A stretch of DNA of 64,000 nucleotides. Origin: Haematobia irritans. Lineage: Eukaryota; Arthropoda; Insecta; Diptera; Muscidae. The stretch is from positions 98,868,852-98,932,851 of the forward strand of contig NC_134401.1 of assembly GCF_050003625.1 (NCBI RefSeq), given 5' to 3'. The notes under the pieces are model-generated. The model was not told the origin of the DNA. It searched no databases and saw only the letters and a program-made list of their open reading frames with translations. The position numbers and the translations under genes were made by a program. Position 1 is the stretch's first letter. Each line of letters begins with the position of its first letter. Positions 50,462-61,321 of this stretch are shown piece by piece.

Positions 50462-50910
50462 TTAGACTGGAAAGAGCCAAGAAGTTGCATCGCTCGCACG
50501 AAAGTGACAATTTTCTTCGTTGAGAAATCATAGGAAATTGAGTAGTTTGTTGAACAAACCAAAGAGGTCAGCTGAAAATGTACACCATTGATTGGCCACC
50601 AGAATTCAACCGATGGAAATAGTGTGGGCCGTGGTAACTGCCGATGGTCGCTCCCCGTTCATATTCATCAACTATGTGGTCAACATAACTGCCGAATATT
50701 ATAGAGAAAATAACCTAAAGACAATATTGAAGACCAGGGCAGAAAATATTTCGATCGCATACTATGAACATTCCAACAGAAATTAGCATGCGCCAACCAA
50801 GAATGGCTTAAAAATGAGGTTCCTCGCTTCATATCTACCGCGAAATGACAACAAAATCTCTGTATGCCAATCAGTTGGACTTTTGCGCCAAGGACATATT
50901 GGAAGTAAAT
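50462..50910 (+). pseudogene. degenerate mariner-type transposase
   Basis: Frame pieces RAKKLHRSHESDN, then VWAVVTADGRSPFIFI, AEYYRENNLKTILK, and in other frames NQEWLKNEVPRFIS and QLDFCAKDILEV. In order they match a known insect mariner/Tc1-type transposase (VWA.VTADGRSP, AEYYRE, the DD segment, then LD..WGILES). The catalytic region between ENIS and the NQEW block is damaged, and stops are present. No TIRs found. Confidence 0.75.
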
Positions 50911-51235
50911 TAGGTTAGTTATAGTTGCTGCTCGATATTTCAGGCTAACTTAGACTATTCAGTCCATTGTGATACGACAGTGGTGAACTTCTCTCTAATC
51001 ACTGAGTGCTGTCCGATTCTCGACGATAAGGGACTCCCGAAGCCGAATCCGAAAGGCATTCCAACATTCCGGTGAAACCACTTAGAGAAGCTTTGAAACA
51101 ATCTGAAATGTCATCAGCATTGCTGAGGGGGGGGGGTAATACACCGTTGAAAAATTTTTTGGTGTTTGATCGAAACTGGGTTTGAATCCACGACCCTGGG
51201 TATGGTAAGTATTGCACAACGGGGCTCCTTATATC
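50911..51235 (-). mobile_element. SINE S1, near full length, old
   Basis: Reverse complement of the SINE at 19356: ttaggttag end, ctattcagtccattgtgata, agagaagctttgaaac, and the head with gaatccacgaccctggg. The B box is mutated and a gggggggggg run is present. It lies directly at the 3' end of the dead mariner. Confidence 0.85.
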
Positions 51236-51935
51236 GGAGAGTAAGGTTGCACTTTCTTGCATTACATATCAGCCACCCTGTACACACATTCTATTATCGG
51301 AAAGCGTATTAATTCAAACTTCCATACACTGATTAGTGGACACCAGAAACGTTTCATTCTATATGATAAGGCGATACAAAACAGCATTTGTTCCATGTTC
51401 TGCTTTGACTCATCATCGAAATCCACGTGTTCCATGGAAATCCAAACTTCAAACATTCTAAGAGATTACTTCAACAGTGGCAGTCTGAAAAATGCTTGAC
51501 CATGCACAAAAACATTCAACATAATCTTAAATAAAGTAAATTGAGCTAAATGAACTAATAAAATTAAATAAGTTGCATAATCCAGAGTCCCATATCACTA
51601 ATTTTGTTGAAGGGGAATGAAATGATGGTGCGTTACGAAACATTGATATCAGTTTGTTTCTTTTGATAGTGAATATACTCGTATATGTACTTAAACACAC
51701 CAATACGTATTAAGTCGTATTGTTTTGAATTTTTTTTAATAAATGATTCCAACAATTATAGCTCCGTTCGCGTACATAATAATTTTTAATAATTATCAAA
51801 AAAATATATATATATTAAACGAGAGCCAAAACAAATATGCAAGAGCATTATGTATTTGATCAAAACTTGCATAGATTTGATTTTTTTTTTGGATAAATGC
51901 AGCTTTCTGGTTTTTGTGGTAAACGTCAAAAAAAA
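51236..51935. other. unassigned AT-rich sequence
   Basis: No gene or element recognised. The 80-codon frame 51257-51499 has no domain. Confidence 0.45.
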
Positions 51936-53300
51936 ACAAGTAAGGAAAGTCTAAAGTCGGGCGGGGCCGACTATATTATACCCTGCACCACTTTGTAGAT
52001 CTAAATTTTCGATACCATATCACATCCGTCAAATGTGTTGGGTGCTATATATAAAGGTTTGTCCCAAATACATACATTTAAATATCACTCGATTTGGACA
52101 GAATTTGATAGACTTCTACAAAATCTATAGACTCAAAATTTAAGTCGGCTAATGCACTAGGGTGGAACACAATGTTAGTAAAAAAAAATATGGGAAACAT
52201 TTAAATCTGAAGCAATTTTGAGGAAACTTCGCAAAAGTTTATTTATGATTTATCGCTCGATATATATGTATTAGAAGTTTAGGAAAATTAGAGTCATTTT
52301 TACAACTTTTCGACTAAGCAGTGGCGATTTTACAAGGAAAATGTTGGTATTTTGACCATTTTTGTCGAAATCAGAAAAACATATATATGGGAGCTATATC
52401 TAAATCTGAACCGATTTCAACCAAATTTTGCACGCATAGCTAAAAAGCTAATTCTACTCCCTGTGCAAAATTTCAACTAAATCGGAGCAAAAAATTGGCC
52501 TCTGTGGTCATATGAGTGTAAATCGGCCGAAAGCTATATATGGGAGCTATATCTAAATCTGAACCGATTTCAACCAAACTTGACACGCATAGCAACAATG
52601 TTAATTCTACTCCCTGTGCAAAATTTCAACTAAATCGGAGCAAAAAATTGGCCACTGTGGTCCTATGAGTGTAAATCGGGCGAAAGCTATATATGGGAGC
52701 TATATCTAAATCTGAACCGATTTCAACCAAATTTGGCACGCATAGCTACAATGCTAATTCTACTCCCTGTGCAAAATTTCAACCAAATTGGGGTAAAACT
52801 CTGGCTTCTGGGACCGTATTAGTCCATATCGGGCGAAAGATATATATGGGAGCTATATCTAAATCTGAACCGATTTCGATAAAATTTGGCACACTTGACT
52901 ATAGTACTAATTGTTCTTCTTGTACAAAATTTTAAGCAAATTAGGGTAAAACTCTGGCTTCTGGGGCCATATAAGTCCATATCGGGCGAAATATATATAT
53001 GGGAGCTATATCTAAATCTGAACCGATTTCTTCCAAAATCAATAGGGATCTATTCTGAGCCAAAACACATACTTGTGCCAAATTTGAAGTCGATTGGACT
53101 AAAACTGCGACCTAGACTTTGATTACAAAAATGTGTTCACGGACAGACGGACAGACGGACATCGCTATATCGACTCAGGAGCCCACCCTGAGCATTTTTG
53201 CCAAAGACACCATGTGTCTATCTCGTCTCCTTCTGGGTGTTGCAAACATATGCACTAACTTATAATACCCTGTTCCACAGTGTGGAGCAGGGTATAAAAA
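51936..53300 (+). mobile_element. Helentron-like family C, complete
   Basis: 5' end aacaagtaaggaaagtc with the hairpin agtcgggcggggccgact and tataccctgcaccac; a unique left arm; five units containing gggagctatatctaaatctg, mostly at 153-bp spacing (frame text IYMGAISKSEPIS repeats 51 codons apart); ggacagacggacagacgg; the core atcgctatatcgactcagga; and the terminal gtgtggagcagggtataaaa, the inverted partner of the 5' subterminal repeat. Confidence 0.9.
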
Positions 53301-53649
53301 AACAACTCAAAGTAATGTATAAGAACATAAAATTACAATCTGAGTTCGTAAACATAGCCAAAGCGACTGTCGATAGATAAAGGGTAATTTTTTTTGGAGC
53401 TAGACTGACGAAAAAGACTGTTTTTCATATGTTTGCGTGTAAAAATTATATGTTTCGGACTCAAATATTTAGCACATTATTTTTAAGTGCAAGCATATAA
53501 TGTTCATAAACTAGTATACAATGTTTGGGACGTACATCTTAATATGTTAGAACATATTATATTTATTTTAGCAACACTAGGACCAGCAAACATACAAAGG
53601 TAAGTGAACCGAGTAACACTAAGAGAAGAGTGAACCCATTAGCGAGTTA
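53301..53649. other. unassigned AT-rich sequence
   Basis: 53440-53590 shares acatattatattta and gtataca-type motifs with 29200-29300; otherwise nothing recognised. Confidence 0.4.
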
Positions 53650-54297
53650 TATTAAACCAGTGTTGCCAATTTGGTGCTTTTAGCACCAAATTTAGTGCTT
53701 TTTGATTTCTAAAAAGCACCAAAATAGCCTTTTTGGTGCCTATAGAATTTGATTGTAATGAAGTTGGTATTGATTATTTTTTAATTAATATTGTTATTTA
53801 GGGTATTCTGTAGGAAAGTCGAGCGATGAGTGTCGAATTTTCGAATTTGGTAAAGATGTCATTAAAAACGTTTGTATTAAATTCACAAAAGCACGCACAA
53901 CTGAAATAAGACTCCTCCATATATTAATATAGACTCCTTCCATATATTTATATTTTGAAAGTTGAAAAACATCACTGATCAAAATGAATTGGACGAAAGC
54001 ATTAAAATTGATCAAAGTGTATACTTGAATAGCGGTTCATAATGGTGAGTACTAAGTTCGAGTTTTGCCGCTAAAGTGAAAACTATATCAGTAAAAAAGG
54101 CATAAAATTATGCATATTTGCTGCAAATTTTATTATAACTTGATGTGGAATAGCCAAAAGCAAATTTTCACAAAGTTTGTATTCCTTAAAATTAATTATT
54201 AAAGAAATTGTAATTGTCAAAAAATTACTATTTTAGCAGCTAAACTCGATCTTAATACCCACCTTACCTTCTTACAATTCAATTCACAAAAGTTCTA

Positions 54298-55232
54298 AAG
54301 GGTGATTCTTTTGAGGTTAGGATTTTCATGCATTAGTATTTGACAGATCACGTGGGATTTCAGACATGGTGTCAAAGAGAAAGATGCTCAGTATGCTTTG
54401 ACATTTCATCATGAATAGACTTACTAACGAGCCACAACGTCGAATTTTCAGTGAATGGGCCCTAGAAAAGTTGGCAGAAAATCCGCTTTTTTATCGACAA
54501 ATTTTGTTCAGCGATGAGGCTCATTTCTGGTTGAATGGCTACGTAAATAAGCAAAATTGCCGCATTTGGAGTGAAGAGCAACCAGAAGCCGTTCAAGAAC
54601 TGCCCATGCATCCCGAAAAATGCACTGTTTGGTGTGGTTTGTACGCTGGTGGAATCATTGGACCGTATTTTTTCAAAGATGCTGTTGGACGCAACGTTAC
54701 GGTGAATGGCGATCGCTATCGTTCGATGCTAACAAACTTTTTGTTGCCAAAAATGGAAGAACTGAACTTGGTTGACATGTGGTTTCAACAAGATGGCGCT
54801 ACATGCCACACAGCTCGCGATTCTATGGCCATTTTGAGGGAAAACTTCGGAGAACAATTCATCTCAAGAAATGGACCGGTAAGTTGGCCACCAAGATCAT
54901 GCGATTTGACGCCTTTAGACTATTTTTTGTGGGGCTACGTCAAGTCTAAAGTCTACAGAAATAAGCCAGCAACTATTCCAGCTTTGGAAGACAACATTTC
55001 CGAAGAAATTCGGGCTATTCCGGCCGAAATGCTCGAAAAAGTTGCCCAAAATTGGACTTTCCGAATGGACCACCTAAGACGCAGCCGCGGTCAACATTTA
55101 AATGAAATTATCTTCAAAAAGTAAATGTCATGGACCAATCTAACGTTTCAAATAAAGAACCGATGAGATTTTGCAAATTTTATGCGTTTTTTTTTTTTTT
55201 AAAAGTTATCAAGCTCTTAACAAATCACCCTT
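54298..55232 (+). mobile_element. internally deleted mariner/Tc1-type element
   Basis: Inverted ends aagggtgatt at both sides next to a duplicated TA (54296-54297 and 55233-55234), the standard target of the Tc1/mariner superfamily. About 935 bp, against about 1.3 kb expected for an element with a full transposase. It sits inside the hAT-type element at 53658-55380 and is therefore younger. Confidence 0.92.
54411..55124 (+). CDS. mariner-type transposase lacking the N-terminal DNA-binding domain
   Basis: 237 codons, uninterrupted. The catalytic DDD triad of the DDE/D superfamily is visible: D35 in ILFSDEAHF, D128 in WFQQDGATCH and D165 in RSCDLTPLDYFLWG, with 36 residues between the second and third. 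WSEEQPE and VWCGLYAGGIIGPYFF are typical palm-side motifs. Family members are about 340 residues and start with an HTH region. Here MNRLTNE (normal start) is joined directly to PQRRIFSEW, so roughly 100 residues carrying the HTH are gone in frame. The ATG is the natural one, preceded by the conserved leader cagacatggtgtcaaagaga. Such a protein could not bind TIRs normally; it may be inert or a dominant-negative partner. This is the best-preserved coding frame in the window. Not a host gene. Confidence 0.88.
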   Translation: MNRLTNEPQRRIFSEWALEKLAENPLFYRQILFSDEAHFWLNGYVNKQNCRIWSEEQPEAVQELPMHPEKCTVWCGLYAGGIIGPYFFKDAVGRNVTVNGDRYRSMLTNFLLPKMEELNLVDMWFQQDGATCHTARDSMAILRENFGEQFISRNGPVSWPPRSCDLTPLDYFLWGYVKSKVYRNKPATIPALEDNISEEIRAIPAEMLEKVAQNWTFRMDHLRRSRGQHLNEIIFKK

Positions 55233-55388
55233 TATAATAGGTACATCTTCGGAAGTTTTTTTTTTTTTTTTTTTTTTTTTTAGTAGAGCATTTAATTTTC
55301 GATTTTGTGGTGGAAGGTGGTATGTTAGAATTTATAATATATTTTTGGTGCTTTTTGGCCTTGGGGAGTTGGCAACACTGTATTAAAC

Positions 55389-55699
55389 TAACCAGTGTTA
55401 TCATTGAACTTCGTATGCCGCTAAAGAAGCATGTACGAGTACCCATAGTAAGTTCAACATTTTCCTATAGGTTAATAATTTGTTTTAACTTTTGTCAAGT
55501 TCAAATTTAACTGTTCAGAAGTAAAAAATTAACTAAATAATACATTTTTTTAAAAACGAAAAAATTTACGAACTCATTGGCAGGTAATAGCCGTAGGTTC
55601 AATTTACTTTCACTGAGTTAATTTTGTTCAACAATAGTTACATTTAACTAACTGTGAGTAAAATTTTGAACTACTCAACATTATGGAATTTACTTGTAG
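55389..55699. other. unassigned sequence
   Basis: Nothing recognised. Confidence 0.4.
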
Positions 55700-55893
55700 T
55701 AAATGGGGAGTGCACTCAATTTTCTGAGTGCAATCCCCAGGGTTCTGATTCCCCTAGAAAAAGAAATGATAAAATTGGTGGCATACAAGGGAAAATTCCC
55801 ATCCACAATCAGAGATACTACACAGAGAACCCTGGCTGAGAAATGGGCGAAGGAAAATGGTCTAGGGGTAAATCCTGCAAAGACAGAACTACA
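55700..55893 (+). pseudogene. LINE RT palm/thumb fragment with the YADD box deleted (family L-d)
   Basis: Open frame text VAYKGKFPSTIRD followed by KENGLGVNPAKTEL. In relatives VAY is followed by ADD and a short hydrophobic strand before GKFPS; those residues are missing here, an in-frame loss of the catalytic core. The right end is cut at KTEL by inserted sequence. The element probably continues at 61322. Confidence 0.75.
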
Positions 55894-56057
55894 CGCAAAA
55901 AAATAATTATTTCCTCCCAAACGAAATTTTAGACAAAGTTCATTTCTCATTTGCTTTTCGCTGTAAGGAAGTGTATTTGGAAGAAAAGTATATACTTTTT
56001 GTGATAAACGTTTATTCTTTTCCAGGATGTAAAAACAATTTCATAAAGACAAACTAA
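55894..56057. other. insertion junction, possible MITE
   Basis: Begins acacgcaaaaaaataatt, resembling the ends of MITE family J. Nothing else recognised. Confidence 0.35.
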
Positions 56058-56291
56058 AACAAGTATATACGGCCGTAAGTTCGGCCAGGCCGAAGCTTAT
56101 GTACCCTTCACCATGGATTGCGTAGAAACTTCTACTGAAGACTGTCATCCACAATCGAATTACTTGGGTTGCGGTAACACTTGCCGATGGCAAGGTATCT
56201 TAAAACTTCGTAATACCGGAATATATACCACATAGTCCATACGTGGTATATATTAAACTAAAAAAGACCGATTAAATACGTATATAATTAA

Positions 56292-56545
56292 GTTTAAAGT
56301 TTCTATAGAAATAAAATTTTGACAAAATAAAATTTTGACAACATTTTCTATAGAAGTAAAATTTGGAAAAAATTTCTATAGAAATAAAATTTTGACAAAA
56401 TTTTCTATAGAAATAAAATGTTGACAAAATTTTCTATAGAAATAAAATTTTAACAAAATTTTCTATAGAAATAAAATTTTGACAACATTTTCTATAGAAA
56501 TAACATTTTGACAATGTTTTCTATAAAAATAAAATTTTGGTAGAT
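56292..56545 (-). repeat. 29-bp minisatellite within family A
   Basis: About nine units (tttctatagaaataaaattt). The right border reads ttttggtagattatttttgg then ctcgagtggcaacc, which looks like the end of a separate element carrying the array. Confidence 0.9.
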
Positions 56546-57427
56546 TATTTTTGGCTCGAGTGGCAACCATGATTATGAACCGATATGGACCAAGTTTTGT
56601 GTGATTGGGGATCGGCTATATATAACTATAGACCGATATGGACCAATTTTGGCATGGTTATTAGCGGCCTTATACTAACACCACGTTGCAAATTTCAACC
56701 GGATCGGATGAATTTTGCTCCTTCAACAGCCTCCGGAGATCAAATCTGGGGAACGTTATATGGGGGCTATATATAATTATTGACCGATATAGACCAATTC
56801 TTGCGTGTTTGTTAGAGACCACATCCTAACAACATGTTCCAAATTTCAACCGGATCGGATGAATTTAGCTCCTCCAAGAGGCTCCGGAGAACAAATCTGG
56901 GGATCGATTTATATGGGGGTTATATATAATTATGGACCGATATGGACCAATTCTTGCATGGTTGTTAGAGACGATATACTACCAGATTTCAATTTTGCTC
57001 CTCTAAGAGGCTCCGGAGGTCAAATCTGGGGATTGGCTTATATGGGGGCTATATATAATTATGGACCGATATGGACTAATTTTGGCATGGTTGTTAGAGA
57101 AAATATACTAACGCCACGTACCAAATTTCAGTCGGATCGGATGACTTTTGATCCACTAAGAGGCTCCGGAGGTCAAATCTGGGGATCGGTTTATACGGGG
57201 GCTGTATATAATTATGGGCCGATGTGGACCAATTTTTGCGTGGTCATTAGAGAACATATACCAACACCATGTACCAAATTTCAGCCGGATCGGATGAAAT
57301 TTGGTTCTCTTAGAGGCTCCGCAAGGCAATCGGGGAATCGGTTTATATGGGGGCTATAAGTAATTATGGACCGATTATGGACCAATTTTTGCATGGTTGT
57401 TAAAGACCATATACTAACACCACGTAC

Positions 57428-57652
57428 ACGCAAAAAAAAATCACAGAATGATAATATCAATTAAAAAATTGATTGAAAGTCAATTAAAAAATTAATTGAT
57501 CCAATTAAAAAATTAATTGATACTATTAATTTTTGTGATTGTTTTTTTTTTCAATTAAAAAATTTGTTGATTCAATTAAATTTTTAATTGAATATTTATT
57601 AAAACTCAATTAAAATTTTAATTGAAAAATTTTTCGTGAAATCTTTTTCTGT
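57428..57652 (+). mobile_element. MITE family J nested in family A
   Basis: Ends acgcaaaaaaaaatcac and cgtgaaatctttttctgt, with serial caattaaaaaattaattg palindromes between. The family A sequence resumes after a duplicated gtac (57424-57427 and 57653-57656), consistent with a 2-4 bp TA-type target duplication. Confidence 0.85.
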
Positions 57653-58134
57653 GTACCAAATATCAGCCGGATCGGATGAAATTTGGTTCTCTTAGAGGCT
57701 CCGGAAGCCAAATCGGGGGATCGGTTTGTATGGGGGCTATATGTAATTATGGACCGATATGGACCAGTTTTTGCATGATTGTTAGATACCATATACTAAC
57801 ACCATGTACCAAATTTCAGCCGGATCGAATGAAATTTGCTTCTCTTAGAGCAATCGCAAGCCAAATTTGGGGGTCCGTTTATGTGGGAGTTATACGTAAA
57901 AGTGGACGGATATGGCCCATTTGCATTGCGATAGCTTGTTTCGTTCGGAAGTTAGCGGACGGACGGACATGCTCAGATCGACTCAGAATTTCACCACGAC
58001 CCAGAATATATATACTTTATGGGCTCTTAGAGCAATATTTCGATGTGCTACAAACGGAGTGACAAAGTTAATATACCCCCATCCTATGGTATAAAAAAAC
58101 ATTGTTTTCTTGCTAATTGCATTTGCCCTCACAT

Positions 58135-58316
58135 CTTTCTCACATCCACGAGGTTTTTAGTTCTTAACATATTTTCCTGTAATACCAACCATGTAGAAGA
58201 AATTATACGATTTTATATATTTGTAAAATTTTTTTACCTTTCGCCTGGACGGAGAATCGAACCGTGGACCATGCACTTTGTAAGCCAACACACTAACCAC
58301 TGAGCTATGTACCTGT
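58135..58316 (-). mobile_element. tRNA-derived SINE, second family (S2)
   Basis: On the minus strand: A box tagctcagtgg (58297-58307) and B box ggttcgattc (58254-58263) at tRNA spacing, then tccgtccaggcgaaaggta and an AT-rich tail. The head is more tRNA-like than S1. No cloverleaf with a full acceptor stem is seen, so it is not called a tRNA gene. Confidence 0.8.
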
Positions 58317-58330
58317 TATGGTCATCAATA

Positions 58331-58896
58331 CCCAGCAAAAAAAGCGTCGCCAAAAAAGTAATGAAAACGTTGTTTTTGGATCCGGAAGTGGTGCACAATT
58401 GACGCAGAAGCAATGAATTTAACATGGGCTTGTCATAGGACGGAAGATCTCCATTTCAACAGCCGTTGCACTGAATTTGTATCGTATCTTTAGGTGTGAT
58501 CCGAATTCAAGGTTTTGGATGTAAACTAAAAAAATCTGTGATATTTTGTCAAATAAATATTTTTATAATTTTTAATGGATTCTAACGCTTGTCTAAAACG
58601 TTTGACCTCAAATATTTTCAAAAATTCACAATTTTTGCAGATCGAATTTAACATTTTTTTCAACAAAATTTAAATAATTTGTACCATTTTATGAATTCTT
58701 AAACTGTTTTTAACCAATTTGAAACAAAAGAAGTTAAAACTACCCATTAAAAGTATGAAAAAAACCAAGTTATAAAAAATTAAATTTAAAGAACTTCCTG
58801 GGTAGTTAAAATAAAGAGCATCATCGGGAGTGCATCTTCTGGAAGTGCTTTTAAAGTTGTGCCTTTGGAAGAACTTCCTATTTTTTGTTTGCTGGG
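58331..58896. mobile_element. MITE family M, 566 bp, TIR cccagcaaa, TA target
   Basis: Starts cccagcaaaaaaagcgtcgc and ends tttttgtttgctggg, with TA at 58329-58330 and 58897-58898. A homologous 574-bp copy is at 62454-63027. TA target and short TIRs fit a Tc1/mariner-type MITE. Confidence 0.9.
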
Positions 58897-58898
58897 TA

Positions 58899-59218
58899 GA
58901 TAAATATCAATATAAGTTATATTTATATAGCATAGCTTGCGGCGCCCACGAACTGAATAAACAAAGTTTATTTAACAGAAACAAACATTTAGTTTGGCAC
59001 CGTGGAGCAGTGGTTGCCTGCTTCGACCAAAGTTTTTTTTACATATATTCCAGATATGTTCGGAACATTCCGAAAAAATGTTCAACATTACATTGTAGTA
59101 TATTAGATTTTGAACTGTAAAATGTGTCTTCTTAAAGACCTAAAGTCAGAAAAGAACAGTGTTTGATATAAACGAAATGGACTGTGTTGTTGTTTCAAAA
59201 ATAACTTTTTTATTGAAA
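58899..59218. other. unassigned; SINE S1 head remnant
   Basis: 58985-59040 reads ggcaccgtggagcagtggtt then gcctgcttcgacc, an S1 head with an internal deletion. The rest is unrecognised. Confidence 0.5.
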
Positions 59219-59456
59219 AAACAAGTATATACGGCCGTAAGTTCGGCCAGGCCGAATCTTATGTACCCTCCACCATGGATTGCGTAGGAACTTCTACTAA
59301 AGGCTGTCATCCACAATCGAATTACTTGGGTTGCGATAACACTTGCCGCTGGCAAGGTATTGTAAAACTTTTTAACACTGTCTTCTAAATTGTAAGTTAG
59401 CCCATACGGGGTATATATTAAACAAAAAAAGGCCGATTAAATACGTATATAATCTA

Positions 59457-59985
59457 GTTTGACAAAATTTTCTATAGAAATAAAATTTTGACAAAATTTT
59501 CTATAGAAATGAAACCTTGACAAAATTTTCTATAGAAATAAAAATGTTGACAAAATTTTCTATGGAAGTAAAATGTTGACAAAATTTTCTATAGCAATAC
59601 AATTTTGACAAAAATTTCTATAGAAATAAAATGTTGACAAAATTTTGTATAGAAATAAAATTTTGACAAAATTTTGTATAGAAATAAAATGTTGACAAAA
59701 TTTTCTACAGAAATAAATTTTTTACAAAATTTTCTATAGAAATAAAATTTTGACAAACATTTCTATAGAAATAAACTTTTGACAAAACTTTCTATAGAAA
59801 TGAAATTTTAACAAAACTTTCTATAGTAATAAAATTTGACAAAATTTTCTATGGAAATAAAGTTTTGGTAGATTACAAAATTTTCTATAGAAATAAAATT
59901 TTAACAAAATTTTCTATGGAAATAAAATTTTGACAAACATTTGTATAGAAATAAACTTTTGACAAAACTTTCTAAAGACCGATAT
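59457..59985 (-). repeat. 29-bp minisatellite within family A
   Basis: About 18 units, moderately diverged, at the same position of the host element as the array at 56292. One internal ttttggtagattac border motif at 59868. Confidence 0.92.
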
Positions 59986-60977
59986 GGACCAATTTTTACA
60001 TGGCTATTAGAGGCCATATATTGACAAAATGTACCAAATTTCAACCGTATCGGATGACTTTTGAACTATATATAATTATGGACCGATATGGACCAGTTTT
60101 TGCATGGTTGTTAGAGACCATATACTAACACCATGTACCAAATTTCAACTGGATCGGATGAATTTTGCTCTTCCAAGAGGCTCCGGATCGGATGAATTTT
60201 GCCCCTCCAAGAGGCTCCGGAGGTCAAATCTGGGGATCGGTTTATATGGGGGCTATATATAATTATGGACCATTTTGTGCATGGTTGTTAAAAACCGTAT
60301 ATTAAGACCACGTACTAAATTTCAACCGGATCGGATGAATTTTGCTCCTCCAAGAGGCTCCGGTGGTCAAATCTGGGGATCGGTTTATATGGGAGCTATA
60401 TATAATTATGGACCGATATGGACCAATTTTTGCATGGTTGTTAGAGGCCGTATACTAACATCAGGTACCAAATTTCAACCGGATCGGATGAATTTTGCCC
60501 CTCCAAAAGCCTCCGGAGGTCAAATCTGGGGATCGGTTTATATGGGGGCTATATATAATTATGGACCGATATGGACCAATTTTGGCATGGTTGTTAGAGA
60601 CCACATACTAACATCAGGTACCAAATTTCAATCGGATCGGATGAATTTTGCCCCTCCAAGAGGCTCCGGAGGTCAAATCTGGGGATCGGTTTATATGGGG
60701 GCTTTATATAATTATGGACCGATATGGACCAATTTTTGCATGGTTGTTAGAGACCGTATACTAAGACCACGTACCAAATTTCAACCGGATCGGATGAATT
60801 TTGCTGCTCCGGGAGGCTCCCCAAGCCAAATTTGGGGATCGGTTTATATGGGGGCTATACGTAAACGTGGTCCGATATGGTCCATTTTCAATACCATCCG
60901 ACCTACATCACTAACAACTACTTGTGCCAAGTTTCAAGTCGATAGCTTGTTTCGTTCGGAAGTTAGCGTGATTTCCA

Positions 60978-61059
60978 CAGACGGACGGACAGCCGGACAG
61001 ACGGACAGACGGACGGACGGACGGACGGACAGACGGACAGACGGACGGACGGACGGACA
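60978..61059 (+). repeat. expanded (GTCY)n microsatellite
   Basis: About 20 tetranucleotides of ggac/agac type. Other family A copies carry only 3-5, so this locus has expanded. Confidence 0.95.
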
Positions 61060-61321
61060 TGCTTAGATCGACTCAGAATTTCACCACGACCCAGAATATA
61101 TATACTTTATGGGGTCTTAGAGCAATATTTCGATGTGTTACAAACGGAATGACAAATTTAATATACCCCCATCCTATGGTGGAGGGTATAATAAAAATGT
61201 TGTAACAAACGAATTTTTTTTGGTGATAAAAGTTTAAAATTTTCGAAGCAATTCAAAAAAAAACTCTAACAAAAGAAAAACGTTTTCGGTACACGTTTTC
61301 CAAACGTTTTTTTTTCTTTGC

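Larger units (their letters stand above)
53658..55380. mobile_element. hAT-type element, TIR cagtgttgccaa, with 8-bp TSD
   Basis: Left end cagtgttgccaatttggtgc, right end ggggagttggcaacactg, and 8-bp TSD tattaaac at 53650-53657 and 55381-55388. Near the left end is a hairpin tttggtgct / agcaccaaa. Without the nested mariner it is about 790 bp. No hAT transposase frame, so non-autonomous. Confidence 0.92.
56058..58096 (+). mobile_element. Helentron-like family A with minisatellite and MITE insertions
   Basis: 5' end aacaagtatatacggcc with ttcggccaggccgaa; a 29-bp array at 56292-56545; 153-bp units (VYMGAIYNYGPIWTN) from about 56600; a MITE J at 57428-57652; the core cgactcagaatttcaccacg; and a 3' end shortened to catcctatggtataaaa. 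The 184- and 128-codon frames are repeat artefacts. Confidence 0.9.
59219..61195 (+). mobile_element. Helentron-like family A, complete, with minisatellite
   Basis: Typical 5' hairpin end, a 29-bp array at 59457-59985, five 153-bp units (60000-60850), the cctacatcactaacaactac region, an expanded GGAC/AGAC run (60978-61059), the core, a TA run, and the full 3' end catcctatggtggagggtat. The 263-codon frame at 60275-61066 is a product of the 153-bp period. Confidence 0.92.
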
